Below are positions 7,391 to 17,037 of a DNA stretch of 64,000 bases, in pieces (position 1 is the first letter of the stretch; each line of letters opens with the position of its first letter). A program made the translations under genes and the position numbers. The stretch is from Lachnospiraceae bacterium (GTDB lineage Bacteria > Bacillota > Clostridia > Lachnospirales > Lachnospiraceae). The notes under the pieces are model-generated. The model was not told where the DNA came from. It saw nothing but the letters and a program-made list of their open reading frames with translations, and did no database searches. The DNA is taken from contig JAFQVJ010000007.1 of assembly GCA_017408025.1 (NCBI GenBank), positions 1-64,000 of the forward strand, in the 5' to 3' direction.

Positions 7391-9433
7391 ATGATAAAAG
7401 AATACATTTTTGGAAAACCATTTGAGACATATGCTGTAGTAGATAGAACAGGTATAATAACTGAAGTGGCAAATGAAGATGTGGCAAAAAGGATAGGATT
7501 TAAGAAGGATGAAGCTGACAGGGCACTTTCCCCATATGGTGGAATCACATGGGATGATTCGGAATATGTTATGACATATGCGGTAGATATGGGCAAGGAT
7601 GACATCGTTTATGGACTTGGTGAAAATATCAGAGGAATCAATAAGAGAGGTTGGATATACGAGAGTAAATGCAGTGATGACCCAATCCATGATGAATTCA
7701 AATCATCCCTTTACGGTGCCCACAACTTTATTATGATGTCAGGAGAGAAGGTCTATGGTCTGTTCATAGATTACCCGGGAAGAGTGATATGGGATATTGG
7801 ATATTCACATATCAATAAAATGCAGGTTCTTGTGTGCAGCGAGAATTTCAAGCTGTATGTAATTAATTCTGAGGTGGCAGATAAGAAGGAACAGTATAGA
7901 GATATTATTAAGCAGTTTAGAAAAATGATTGGGCAAAGCTATGTGGCACCACGCTGGGCATTTGGTTTTCAGCAGAGCAGATGGGGATATCAGAATCAGG
8001 GGGACATCGAAGCTGTTGTTGAGAATTACCGAAAGAATAACATACCTATTGATGCAGTGTACATGGATATTGACTACATGGAGAGATTTAAGGATTTTAC
8101 AATCGACAGTGAGAAATTTCCTGCATTTGAAAAATTTGTATCAAAGATGAAGAAACAGCATATACATCTTGTGCCTATTATCGATGCAGGGGTTAAGATT
8201 GAAGAAGGCTATGACACATATGAGGAGGGTGTTAAGAAGAATTATTTCTGCAAAGAAGAGGATGGAAATAATTTTGTAGCAGGGGTATGGCCTGGCAGAG
8301 TACATTTTCCTGATTTTCTTAATGCTCAGGCAAGAGACTGGTTTGGCAATGGCTATAAGGTGCTCCTTGATGCAGGCATTGATGGCTTTTGGAATGATAT
8401 GAATGAGCCAGCACTCTTCTATTCAGAGAAGCACTTAAAAGAAGCTTTTGATGAGATTGAAACCTATAAAGATAAGAATCTTGATATAGATACATTCTTC
8501 AGATTGGGTAATATTGTAAGAGGCTTGGGCAATAACCTTGGCGATTATAAGAGCTTTTACCATAGGGCGACACAGCCTGAAGGAGAGATGCTGGTACGAC
8601 ATGACCATGTTCACAATATCTATGGATATAATATGACCAGAGCGGCATCGGATGCATTTAAAAGACTGGTACCACATAAGAATATCCTTATGTTTTCAAG
8701 AGCTTCGTACATCGGAATGCACAGATATGGAGGCATCTGGACAGGAGATAACTATTCATGGTGGTCACATATATTACTGTTATTGAAAATGCTTCCATCG
8801 CTTAATATGTGTGGTTTTATGTATATTGGTGCAGATATGGGTGGATTTGGAGGAAATGTCACAGAGGATTTGCTGATGAGGTGGACAGAGCTTTCTATGT
8901 TTGTTCCTCTTATGCGAAATCATGCAGCGGCTGGTACAAGAAATCAGGAGCTGTATAGGTTTACTGATACAGAAGCCTTTGCACGGCTTGTGAATATACG
9001 ATACGCACTTATCCCATATATTTACAGCGAGTATATGAAGGCTGTTGAGAATAATGATATGATGTATATACCGCTGTCATTTGAGTATCCTTGTGATAAG
9101 TATGCTGTAAATGCTGAGGATCAGATGCTTGTGGGCGAGAGTATAATGATTGCTCCAGTGTATACTCAGAATGCAACTGGAAGATATGTATATCTTCCGG
9201 AGAATATGACTATGGTCAGAATCCGTGCAGTTAATGATTATGAACTGACAGAATGTAAGGCTGGACATCATTATGTAGATGTAGCGCTTGACGAGGTTGT
9301 TTTCTTCATAAGAGAAGGACATGCACTTCCACTTGCAGGGAGTGGTCAGTACGTTGATGATATAGATGTAGGAGAGGTTACATTGCTTAGAGCGGAAGGC
9401 TCCAATGCAGATTATGAGCTGATATGGGATTAG
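7391..9433 (+). CDS. Cytoplasmic GH31 alpha-glucosidase
   Basis: The start at 7391 follows GGAGGTG, which is better than the ATG at 7364 that has no ribosome site. The product is about 680 aa without signal peptide, so it acts in the cytoplasm on imported alpha-glucosides or maltodextrins. The GH31 signature WNDMNEP is present with the nucleophile Asp near residue 336, and the acid/base Asp lies in TGDNYSWW near residue 453. MYMDIDYMERF-like and MRNHAAAGT segments of the family are also visible. It is transcribed divergently from the lipoprotein amylase, so the pair can be read as extracellular starch cutting followed by intracellular glucose release. Confidence 0.92.
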   Translation: MIKEYIFGKPFETYAVVDRTGIITEVANEDVAKRIGFKKDEADRALSPYGGITWDDSEYVMTYAVDMGKDDIVYGLGENIRGINKRGWIYESKCSDDPIHDEFKSSLYGAHNFIMMSGEKVYGLFIDYPGRVIWDIGYSHINKMQVLVCSENFKLYVINSEVADKKEQYRDIIKQFRKMIGQSYVAPRWAFGFQQSRWGYQNQGDIEAVVENYRKNNIPIDAVYMDIDYMERFKDFTIDSEKFPAFEKFVSKMKKQHIHLVPIIDAGVKIEEGYDTYEEGVKKNYFCKEEDGNNFVAGVWPGRVHFPDFLNAQARDWFGNGYKVLLDAGIDGFWNDMNEPALFYSEKHLKEAFDEIETYKDKNLDIDTFFRLGNIVRGLGNNLGDYKSFYHRATQPEGEMLVRHDHVHNIYGYNMTRAASDAFKRLVPHKNILMFSRASYIGMHRYGGIWTGDNYSWWSHILLLLKMLPSLNMCGFMYIGADMGGFGGNVTEDLLMRWTELSMFVPLMRNHAAAGTRNQELYRFTDTEAFARLVNIRYALIPYIYSEYMKAVENNDMMYIPLSFEYPCDKYAVNAEDQMLVGESIMIAPVYTQNATGRYVYLPENMTMVRIRAVNDYELTECKAGHHYVDVALDEVVFFIREGHALPLAGSGQYVDDIDVGEVTLLRAEGSNADYELIWD

Positions 9434-9586
9434 ACTAAATTTAGAAAAATTATAATGCGAAAAGCTTATTATTGTGATATACTTTTTTAAGATGTATTTG
9501 TGTGTGAATCTTATACGGAAAAAAGTTAAAAGCAGATGTTTGCTGGTAAAAAGTCAGTAGTTTGCCAAGAACAGGAGGGCGTAAGA

Positions 9587-10807
9587 ATGAAAAGAGGCGT
9601 AAGGTACAAATGCCTATCCGCTTTGTTGTTAAGTCTGATGGTGTTGACCAGCTGTAGTAGCAACACAATTGATGATTTTGCATCAAATGACGGGTATGAC
9701 AAAAAAACAGGGACAGTTCAAGACAGTGAAAGTAATGAATCAGGATTGGATGGGGCTGGTGCAACGAGTATGGCAAAGATTGCCAAGGAAGATATTAAAG
9801 TAGGCGTATTGCATATATCAGACCCAGCAGAGGGTAGTGGCTATAGCTATACTCACGATTTAGGTATTCAGGGAATGCAGGAAAATCTTGGACTCTCTGA
9901 CGATCAGATTGTAAGGAAGTTAAATGTGGTAGATAATGATGCAACTGCAATCAGTAAGGCTATTCAAGAATGTATAGATGAGGGGTGTAATGTTATCTTT
10001 ACTACAAGCTGGGGATATATGGAAACTACTGCAAATATGGCAGAGCAATATCCAGATATTTATTTCTCACATGGAACTGGGTACATGAGTAATGGTGAGA
10101 ATTTTAACAACTATTTCGGTCGTATTTATCAAGCGAGATATTTGAGTGGAATCGTTGCGGGTATGAATACAAAAACCAATAAAATCGGTTATGTAGCAGC
10201 AATGGACTCTACGAATTCAGAGGTTACAGGTGGTATTGATGCTTTTGCAATGGGCGTATACGCAGTGAATCCAGATGCGGTAATTTATGTAAAAGTAACA
10301 AATAGCTGGTACGACCCTGTCGCTGAGAAAGAGGCTGCAGAAGAATTGTTAAATATGGGCTGCGATGTTATGGCACAGCATTGTGATACACCATATCCGC
10401 AAACATTGGCACAGGAGAAGGGTGTCTATGGTGTTGGATATAATTCAGATATGAGTAAGGAAACGCCGGATTCCTGTCTGTGTAGCGTTATATGGAATTG
10501 GAGCGCTTATTATACTTCAGCTGTAGAGAGCATAATTGATGGAACATGGGATGGTTCTAATTATTTTGGAGGTATGTCAGAAGGACTTGTAGATATTACA
10601 AATTTAGCTGATTTTTGCGCAGAGGGAACTCAGGAAAAGGTAGATGAGGCGAGAGCGAAGATTTTATCAGGTTCTTTCAATGTGTTTGATGGTGTGATTA
10701 AGACTAACGATGGAGGCACAGTTGGAGAGGAAGGAAAATCTCTGGATGATGCAACGATCACAGGAGGCATTAATTGGTACTTTAAAAATGTTATAGTTTT
10801 AGACTAA
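9587..10807 (+). CDS. BMP-family substrate-binding lipoprotein
   Basis: The start at 9587 is set by AGGAGG eight or so bases upstream. It yields a lipoprotein signal ending in LTSC with Cys at residue 23, then a Ser/Asp-rich linker. The body (KVGVLHISDPAEGSGYSYTHD, ATAISKAIQECIDEGCNVIF, GRIYQARYLSGIVAGM, MGCDVMAQHCDTP) matches the BMP/PnrA family of periplasmic-type binding proteins, which usually bind nucleosides for ABC import. No ABC permease or ATPase lies next to it. Instead a chemoreceptor gene follows after 22 bases, which suggests this protein may present its ligand to the receptor. The ligand itself is not known. Confidence 0.87.
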   Translation: MKRGVRYKCLSALLLSLMVLTSCSSNTIDDFASNDGYDKKTGTVQDSESNESGLDGAGATSMAKIAKEDIKVGVLHISDPAEGSGYSYTHDLGIQGMQENLGLSDDQIVRKLNVVDNDATAISKAIQECIDEGCNVIFTTSWGYMETTANMAEQYPDIYFSHGTGYMSNGENFNNYFGRIYQARYLSGIVAGMNTKTNKIGYVAAMDSTNSEVTGGIDAFAMGVYAVNPDAVIYVKVTNSWYDPVAEKEAAEELLNMGCDVMAQHCDTPYPQTLAQEKGVYGVGYNSDMSKETPDSCLCSVIWNWSAYYTSAVESIIDGTWDGSNYFGGMSEGLVDITNLADFCAEGTQEKVDEARAKILSGSFNVFDGVIKTNDGGTVGEEGKSLDDATITGGINWYFKNVIVLD

Positions 10808-10829
10808 GGATGAAAGGTATGGGTAATTT

Positions 10830-12536
10830 ATGAAATTAAAGCTTAAATCAAAAATATTGGCTGTAGCCATTTTGCCTGCTTTATTGTTAGGAGTAGCGTC
10901 TATTATCATTACCTTGACTATGGTAAAGAATTCGCTCATTAATGAGGTAAAGGATTCGCTGAAAGGAACAGCGGCAGCCACGTTGGCAGCATATGACCAA
11001 AATTCCGGTGAGTATATGAAAGCAGATAATGGTAATGTGTGGAAGGGTGGTTACAATATTTCCAAATCCGAAAATTTGGTTGATAGCATAAAAGAAAAAT
11101 CAGGTATGGATGTTACTTTCTTTTATGGAAGCGAACGAATTATGACTTCTGCAAAGGATAGTAACGGTGAACGTATTTTAGGTTCTAAAGCAGGTGATGT
11201 TATTGTAGAAAAGGTACTGAAGGGTGGAGAAGAATATTTTAGTAAATCAGTATCTTTGGATGGAACAATAAATTATGGATATTTCATTCCGGTTTATCAA
11301 AAAGGTGATAGTCATACGCCTATTGGAATGATTTTTGTAGGAACCAATAAAGAAGTAAAGGATGCAGCAATCAATAGCATTATTTTGATCGTTATAGCTG
11401 CTGTTCTTTTAGTTATGGCATTATGTGTATTAATAGCAGTATTGATCTCGGTGTCTATTACAAAATCCTTGCAGAAAGGTATCAGTGCAGTGCAAAGTGT
11501 TGCAGATGGTGAACTGGGAATACATATTGATAAGAAGCTGATTGATAGAAAGGATGAGATTGGTGACTTATCTAAAGCAATAGATACGTTACAGGAAGAG
11601 CTACAGAATATTTTAAGAAAAATTGCGGAGAGCACAGATAAGCTTGCTGTTGCCTCAGATGATTTAGGTATCACTGCAAAGGAAACACATATTACCATGA
11701 AAGATGTGGAGAGTTCAGTAAATATAATTACAGAAAATGTTTCTGAACAGGCAAGAAGTACAAGAAGTACCTCAGATAATATCATGCTTATGGGTGAACA
11801 GATTAGTGAAACTACTCAGGAAGTGGATGTGCTTAATCAGAATGCAGATGTTATGCGTCGTTCCAGCGAGCAGGCAACATACACCATACAGCAGCTCAGA
11901 CAAATTAATGATGAGGTAGAGAAATCTATAGAAACAATTACAAGACAGACGAATTTGACAAATGAGTCTGCTCAGAAAATAAAAGCAGCTACAGAGATTA
12001 TTACTTCCATTGCAGAAGAGACAAATCTTCTCAGTCTGAATGCAAGCATAGAGGCGGCGAGAGCAGGGGAAAGTGGCAGAGGCTTTGCGGTAGTTGCATC
12101 CCAGATTCAAAAGCTGGCAGAGCAATCCAATGCATCAAGTCAAACCATTGGGGAAATTACAAGTACGTTAATTAACAATTCTGATGTGGCAGTAGAAACC
12201 ATGCGTCACGTACAGGAGATTATTGACAATCAGAGTAAAAATATGATGGAAACAGAGAAAATCGTATCTGAGGTTATGACGGGAATCAGTAGTTCCATCA
12301 GAAGTATTGAGCAGATTGAAACGACAACAGTTCAATTGGAGGATTCTAGAAATAAAATTATCCAGACGGTGGAAGAGTTGTCAGAAATTGCTCAGAAGAA
12401 TGCAGCTGGTACCCAGCAGACCTGTACACAGACAGTAGAGGTTGCGAATACATTTAAGAAAATTGAGGATAGCGCACTGAATTTGAAGCAAATAGCAGAT
12501 GAACTGTCTGATACAATGAAATATTTTAGATTGTAA
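10830..12536 (+). CDS. Methyl-accepting chemotaxis protein with extracytoplasmic Cache-type sensor
   Basis: This 568-aa receptor has a first membrane helix at about residues 9-31, an extracytoplasmic region of some 150 residues that looks like a single Cache domain, a second helix near 186-210, HAMP near 212-265, and a long helical signalling domain. The hairpin tip that contacts CheA and CheW is present ([18 protein letters not shown], then [18 protein letters not shown]). It lies 22 bases behind the BMP-type lipoprotein and is probably co-transcribed with it. The natural reading is that the receptor senses either a ligand directly or the loaded binding protein. No flagellar or che genes are in the window. 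Confidence 0.92.
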   Translation: MKLKLKSKILAVAILPALLLGVASIIITLTMVKNSLINEVKDSLKGTAAATLAAYDQNSGEYMKADNGNVWKGGYNISKSENLVDSIKEKSGMDVTFFYGSERIMTSAKDSNGERILGSKAGDVIVEKVLKGGEEYFSKSVSLDGTINYGYFIPVYQKGDSHTPIGMIFVGTNKEVKDAAINSIILIVIAAVLLVMALCVLIAVLISVSITKSLQKGISAVQSVADGELGIHIDKKLIDRKDEIGDLSKAIDTLQEELQNILRKIAESTDKLAVASDDLGITAKETHITMKDVESSVNIITENVSEQARSTRSTSDNIMLMGEQISETTQEVDVLNQNADVMRRSSEQATYTIQQLRQINDEVEKSIETITRQTNLTNESAQKIKAATEIITSIAEETNLLSLNASIEAARAGESGRGFAVVASQIQKLAEQSNASSQTIGEITSTLINNSDVAVETMRHVQEIIDNQSKNMMETEKIVSEVMTGISSSIRSIEQIETTTVQLEDSRNKIIQTVEELSEIAQKNAAGTQQTCTQTVEVANTFKKIEDSALNLKQIADELSDTMKYFRL

Positions 12537-12570
12537 TTTAACAAGATGTTTTAAAAATAATGTAAATAGA

Positions 12571-12609
12571 CCCAGAAGTTCTCTAATTCAAGAATTTCTG
12601 GGTTTTTTT
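12571..12609 (+). terminator. Rho-independent terminator after the chemoreceptor
   Basis: CCCAGAA and TTTCTGGG form a stem followed directly by a run of seven T. Confidence 0.85.
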
Positions 12610-12631
12610 CATTGAATTATAAAACAATATT

Positions 12632-12730
12632 TATTATGATATAAGGGTGTACCAATTGGCACCACAAATTACTGGAAATAATTTCAGGAATTTGCTATAT
12701 ATATAGGCATGGGTCATGAGCCCCAAAAGG
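12632..12730 (+). ncRNA. Structured leader of the MoxR operon, related to the leader at 24491
   Basis: The stretch shares with 24491-24587 the ordered blocks GGGTGYAC, AATTG, CAAATT, CTRGAAA, ATTTG, GCAYGGGT, CATG, CCC and AAAGG. A stem CAAATT/AATTTG carries an inner CTG/CAG where the other copy has CTA/TAG, a compensatory change that favours RNA structure. GGGT and GCCC close a 3' hairpin ending next to AAAAGGAG. A promoter-like TTGAAT-16-TATGAT at 12613-12640 would start transcription close to GGGTG. An operator or promoter element conserved as DNA is the alternative. Confidence 0.45.
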
Positions 12731-12756
12731 AGATTTGGAGATAAAGGAGATATAAG

Positions 12757-13746
12757 ATGGCTAATATTGAAAAAATAACCCCACAGGAAATTCAAAAAAG
12801 CAGAGAAATATTAATCAAGATGAGAGATTATTATTATAAAAAGATGGTGGGACAAGGGCACCTTGGAACAGCTTTGTTTGCAACTCTCATGTGTAATGGT
12901 CATATTTTACTTGAATCAGTACCAGGACTTGCGAAGACGACAGCAGCTAAAACAGTAACAGAGGCCGTGAGTGGTACATTTTCAAGAATTCAGTGTACAC
13001 CAGATTTGTTGCCAAGTGATATCATTGGTACTCAGGTCTTAAATTATTCAACCAACTCGTTTGAGACAAAGCTTGGACCAGTATATGCAAATTTCGTGTT
13101 GCTTGATGAGATAAATCGTTCAAGTGCTAAAACACAAAGTGCTATGCTGGAGGTAATGCAGGAGCATCAGGTTACTATTGGTGGAACTATGTACAAGATG
13201 CCAGATGTTTTCACTGTTATTGCAACGCAGAACCCTGTTGAACAGGAAGGAACATATTTGTTGGCGGAAGCCCAGTTGGACAGATTTTTACTGAAGGAAA
13301 AGCTGACCTATCCAAATATGAATGACGAATTTGAGATTTTGAACAGAATCGAGCAGGAAGTATTTAACTCCCAGGAATCGGTCGTTCAATTGTCTGATGT
13401 GGTGTTCCTGCAGCAACTTGTAAAGAGAGTGTACATGGATGATTCCATCAAAAAATACATAATATCCATTATAAATGCAACCAGATATCCAAAGATGTTT
13501 ATAGCACCTGAATTGGCAGAGTATGTGACTATGGGGGCAAGTACAAGAGGTGCAATCGCACTTATGGAGGTATCAAAGGCTATGGCTATAATGTATAGCA
13601 GAAATTATGTTACACCAGATGATGTAAAGGCTTTAATGCACAGTGTATTAAGACACCGTATAACACTTAATTATGCAGCTGTAGCAGACAATGTCAGTCA
13701 GGAAACTATTATTAATGCCATATTAGGAGCGATTCAAACGCCATGA
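12757..13746 (+). CDS. MoxR-family AAA ATPase
   Basis: This 329-aa AAA+ ATPase has the Walker A region VPGLAKTTAAK, Walker B LLDEINRS followed by AKTQSAMLEVMQE, and the sensor region ATQNPVEQEGTY typical of the MoxR branch. MoxR ATPases act as cytoplasmic chaperone-like machines on von Willebrand A partner proteins. The gene opens a six-gene run; its stop overlaps the next start as ATGA. Ribosome site AAAGGAG precedes the ATG. The layout MoxR, DUF58, small membrane protein, two von Willebrand A membrane proteins and a TPR protein is that of Bat-type operons, whose role in stress tolerance or surface complex assembly is still poorly defined. Confidence 0.92.
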   Translation: MANIEKITPQEIQKSREILIKMRDYYYKKMVGQGHLGTALFATLMCNGHILLESVPGLAKTTAAKTVTEAVSGTFSRIQCTPDLLPSDIIGTQVLNYSTNSFETKLGPVYANFVLLDEINRSSAKTQSAMLEVMQEHQVTIGGTMYKMPDVFTVIATQNPVEQEGTYLLAEAQLDRFLLKEKLTYPNMNDEFEILNRIEQEVFNSQESVVQLSDVVFLQQLVKRVYMDDSIKKYIISIINATRYPKMFIAPELAEYVTMGASTRGAIALMEVSKAMAIMYSRNYVTPDDVKALMHSVLRHRITLNYAAVADNVSQETIINAILGAIQTP

Positions 13747-14618
13747 AGATGAACTATGTAACAAAAATAAGAGCAAAGATAAGTATTTGCGCCAATAAAA
13801 AGACAAGCAATATTTTTGATGGCTCATTTAAATCAATATATCAGGGAAATGGTCTGGACTTTGAAAATCTAAGGGAATACATTCCTGGTGACAGTATAAG
13901 GGATATTGACTGGAAAGCGACTTCCAGAAGCGGAAAGGTTCTGATTAAAAGATATATTGCAGAGAAAAAGCACAATATAATGGTTGTGTTTGACACTGGA
14001 AAGAGTATGTCTGCCCATACGGACTGGATGCAGGTCAAGAAGGATATTGCCCTTAATGCAGGTGGGGTTATCGGATATCTTGCGGCAAAAAACGGTGACA
14101 ATGTAGGTGCTATTTACAATAGAAATGGGAAGATTCAATTTTATCCATTGAGGACAGGAATAGAAAATATCGAAAGGATACTTACAGAATATGACCGGGA
14201 AGTCTTTGATAACTATGAAACAGATATAGAGAAAACACTTGAGTACATAGTGAGAAATATTAAAAGAAAAATGATTATCTTTGTGGTGACGGATGCTATG
14301 GGTATTGCCAATATTAGTCAGAACACCTTAAAAAAGCTGGTTTATCAGCATAATGTACTCTTTGTCAGCATTGATGATGCAAAGCTTACAGACGGTAAGG
14401 CATTTGATGTGGATAAGGACATGTATATTCCAGACTTTATATCTGAGAATAAGGAGCTAATTAATATGGAGCAGAGTATCAAGCAAAACCTGGATGCAGA
14501 CAATGCTAAAAAGCTTATGCAAAACAGAATTGTAAGCACATGTATAGATAGGGACGAGGAAGTTGTAGATAAAATAATTGAATTGCTGGGAGGACACAAG
14601 TATGCCAATTACCGTTGA
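13743..14618 (+). CDS. DUF58 domain protein of the MoxR/Bat operon
   Basis: The 291-aa protein contains the DUF58 signature YIPGDSIRDIDWKATSRSGK and then VLIKRYIAEKKHNIMVVFD, followed by a von Willebrand A-like fold with VVFDTGKSM as a modified metal-site motif. It overlaps the MoxR gene by four bases (ATGA), so translation is likely coupled. Unlike many DUF58 proteins it lacks N-terminal membrane helices and should be cytoplasmic. In such operons DUF58 proteins are thought to be partners of the MoxR ATPase. Confidence 0.88.
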   Translation: MKMNYVTKIRAKISICANKKTSNIFDGSFKSIYQGNGLDFENLREYIPGDSIRDIDWKATSRSGKVLIKRYIAEKKHNIMVVFDTGKSMSAHTDWMQVKKDIALNAGGVIGYLAAKNGDNVGAIYNRNGKIQFYPLRTGIENIERILTEYDREVFDNYETDIEKTLEYIVRNIKRKMIIFVVTDAMGIANISQNTLKKLVYQHNVLFVSIDDAKLTDGKAFDVDKDMYIPDFISENKELINMEQSIKQNLDADNAKKLMQNRIVSTCIDRDEEVVDKIIELLGGHKYANYR

Positions 14619-15072
14619 ATTACAGGATATGCATTCTTATTCAGTCATTATAATTGTTGTTGTAGCAATATTTGTGATAGCATCCATAGTAGCTCTTGGT
14701 CTCTTTATTGTAATTAAAGTGAGTAAAAAAGAGACAACCAGACCTAAAGTGGAAATGACTGTCCAGAATCGTATAAATATAAAGCAAAAGTACTGTGGAT
14801 TGCTAAATAATCTGGAAAGAAAGTGCTTTGACAAAAAAATATCTAACAGAAAGGCGTATCAGGAGCTTAGCAAGATTACGAGACATTTTGTGTATGAGGC
14901 AACAGGTATAAAGGTTCACAATTATACATTACAGGAAATCAAGGGAACGAATATAGCTGGTCTGTATTCTGTTATAAGTGAATGTTATGCACCTGAATTC
15001 GCCATAGATAAAAATGGTGATATATATAGTTCAATTACTAAAGCAAGGAAGGTTGTAGAAGAATGGAATTGA
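14602..15072 (+). CDS. Small membrane protein of the MoxR/Bat operon
   Basis: ATG 14602 follows GGGAGG at seven bases and is preferred over the TTG at 14578. The product of about 156 aa has one strong membrane helix at residues 12-38 and a cytoplasmic helical domain of roughly 110 residues (NRKAYQELSKITRHFVYEAT). It overlaps the DUF58 gene upstream and the next gene downstream. Position in the operon matches the DUF4381-like small membrane subunit found in other Bat operons, though I cannot show homology from sequence alone. Confidence 0.75.
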   Translation: MPITVELQDMHSYSVIIIVVVAIFVIASIVALGLFIVIKVSKKETTRPKVEMTVQNRINIKQKYCGLLNNLERKCFDKKISNRKAYQELSKITRHFVYEATGIKVHNYTLQEIKGTNIAGLYSVISECYAPEFAIDKNGDIYSSITKARKVVEEWN

Positions 15073-16076
15073 TATATCCTTGGATTTCGTATATTGGAAT
15101 CGTAGTTTTAATTATATTACTCCTTTTAAGACTTAGCAGAAAATCGACTTACAGAGAAGGAAAAAAGGTCGCTAATATAGATCTTATTGAGGAGACAGAG
15201 CTCTATAAGAAGCTAAAAAGACAATATAGAATATTTGGTACATCAGCGCTTGTGAGCCTTCTGCTTGCTATTGGGTGTGGTTTTGTTCTTTTGTCAAGGC
15301 CGGCAAAGGTGGAGCAGGTTAATACAGAGCTTAGAAACAGAGATATATTTTTGTGCATGGACATTTCAAGCTCAATGGATGAACTTAATTTGGAAATGTG
15401 TGAACAGCTGAGAGAGGTTGTTAAAAAGCTGGATGGAGAGCGTTTTGGAATCACAATTTTCAACGCTAAATCAGTCCTTTTGGTTCCACTTACAAACGAT
15501 TATGAGTATGTCTTGGAAACTTTGGATAAGCTTGAGGAATCCCTAAAAGTTAGTATGGAAATGGAAGAAAGTGACTATGATTATACATCCGATGATTTTG
15601 ATTTTGAGTTGTTCTATTACAAATATGATGGAACATTAAGTGAGACTGCAAGCTCACTCATAGGAGACGGACTAGCTTCATGTTTATACAATTTCCCGGA
15701 TTTGACGGAGAATACAGAGCGTTCAAGACTTATTATATTTACAACGGATAATGAACTTAATGGAACACCGTATGTAACACTTGATGAAGCTACAAGACTT
15801 TGTGGTAAGAATGATGTAAAAGTATTTGCAATTGGGCCAGACAATATTGTTGATGAGGAGGCGTTTAAGAGCTCTGTTGAGAGCACGGGAGGAAAATACT
15901 ATAGAAGTACATCATCCAAAGCATATGAACATCTGATTGATGACATTGAAAAAACGGAAGACTCAGTAATGAACAAAATAGAGACTATAATATATGATCA
16001 GCCACAGATAGTATTTATATGTATGGTTATTTTCGCAGGCGTATATTTTGTATTAAGTAGAAAGGTAAAGCTATGA
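15063..16076 (+). CDS. Membrane-anchored von Willebrand A protein (BatA/BatB-like)
   Basis: The 337-aa protein has membrane helices at about residues 7-24 and 59-78, a von Willebrand A domain with the metal-ion site DISSSMD, the threonine of LIIFTTDNELNG, and a closing helix near residues 312-332. Helices near both ends with the domain between them are the plan of BatA and BatB proteins, which expose the domain on the membrane surface. It overlaps its neighbours on both sides (10 bases and the ATGA at 16073). An acidic insert (MEEESDYDYTSDDFDFE-like) is unusual in the middle of the domain. Confidence 0.88.
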   Translation: MELIYPWISYIGIVVLIILLLLRLSRKSTYREGKKVANIDLIEETELYKKLKRQYRIFGTSALVSLLLAIGCGFVLLSRPAKVEQVNTELRNRDIFLCMDISSSMDELNLEMCEQLREVVKKLDGERFGITIFNAKSVLLVPLTNDYEYVLETLDKLEESLKVSMEMEESDYDYTSDDFDFELFYYKYDGTLSETASSLIGDGLASCLYNFPDLTENTERSRLIIFTTDNELNGTPYVTLDEATRLCGKNDVKVFAIGPDNIVDEEAFKSSVESTGGKYYRSTSSKAYEHLIDDIEKTEDSVMNKIETIIYDQPQIVFICMVIFAGVYFVLSRKVKL

Positions 16077-17020
16077 TAATAAATCCAATTATCCCAGTTT
16101 GGATTATGGGAATAATATGTATAGTGTTGCTGTTTTTTAAGAGAAAAGGCACATTTAATTACATAAGGCAAATATTGATTATTATTCTTTTATTTGTAGT
16201 TAATTTAAGAATAATGGTTGCTGGAAAAGATGTTACCAATATGTCCAACAATGTTGATATATTGTTCGTGGTAGATAATACTATAAGTATGCTTGCTGAG
16301 GATTATGATGGCGCGGGAAGAAGAATTGATGCAGTCAAAGCTGACTGCAGATACATAATGGAGCAATTTCCGGGAGCATCATTTTCAGTAGTGACCTTTG
16401 GCAATTCAGTTGAGAGAACGATGCCATATACAATCGATTATAATATGGCACTGCAAGCTATAGAGGTCTTAAACGGGCAGACAGAATACTATGCAAATGG
16501 TACGTCTCTAAACGATGTGATGTCGCAGATGGCTGGTATACTGGAAAATGAAAGAGAGACATATAAAATTATTTTCTTTATAAGTGATGGAGAAATAGTA
16601 AACAGTGAAAACCTAAAATCCTACAGCGAATTGGAAGAATACGTAGATGCCGGAGCGGTGTTAGGTTATGGAACAACAAAGGGTGGGGCTATGAGACCAC
16701 TTAAGTATGTGGGAGATGAGGAAGCACCAGAATATCTTTATTATTATGATGACGACTATAACAGGGTAAAGGCTATTTCTAAAATTGATGAAGATAATCT
16801 AAAGCAGATAGCCTCTGACTTGGATGTTGACTACATTCACATGACAGGGCAGTCTCAAATTGATGATGAAATAGACGAGCTGCTATCAGGAATTGGCGAC
16901 AATGCGGCATACAGCGAAGGCGATAGCAAAAAGGGATATATGGAAACCTATTATTTCTTTGCTATTCCATTAATGCTCTTGTTGATTTTTGACTATTTCT
17001 ATTATAAAAGAAAAATATAG
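16073..17020 (+). CDS. Second membrane-anchored von Willebrand A protein (BatB-like)
   Basis: This 315-aa protein repeats the plan of the preceding gene: two N-terminal helices, a von Willebrand A domain beginning DILFVVDNTISM, where DNTIS stands in for the DxSxS metal-ion site, and a C-terminal helix near 292-312. The start overlaps the previous stop as ATGA, so the two are probably made together and may form a hetero-oligomer. GTSLNDV supplies the second metal-site Thr, and FFISDGEIVN the third Asp. Confidence 0.88.
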   Translation: MIINPIIPVWIMGIICIVLLFFKRKGTFNYIRQILIIILLFVVNLRIMVAGKDVTNMSNNVDILFVVDNTISMLAEDYDGAGRRIDAVKADCRYIMEQFPGASFSVVTFGNSVERTMPYTIDYNMALQAIEVLNGQTEYYANGTSLNDVMSQMAGILENERETYKIIFFISDGEIVNSENLKSYSELEEYVDAGAVLGYGTTKGGAMRPLKYVGDEEAPEYLYYYDDDYNRVKAISKIDEDNLKQIASDLDVDYIHMTGQSQIDDEIDELLSGIGDNAAYSEGDSKKGYMETYYFFAIPLMLLLIFDYFYYKRKI

Positions 17021-17037
17021 GGGAGGAAAAGGGTAAG

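Noticed and set aside
11312..11785. Minus-strand frame of 157 codons
   Set aside because: Antisense to the HAMP and signalling region of the chemoreceptor; low-complexity Ser/Ile composition.
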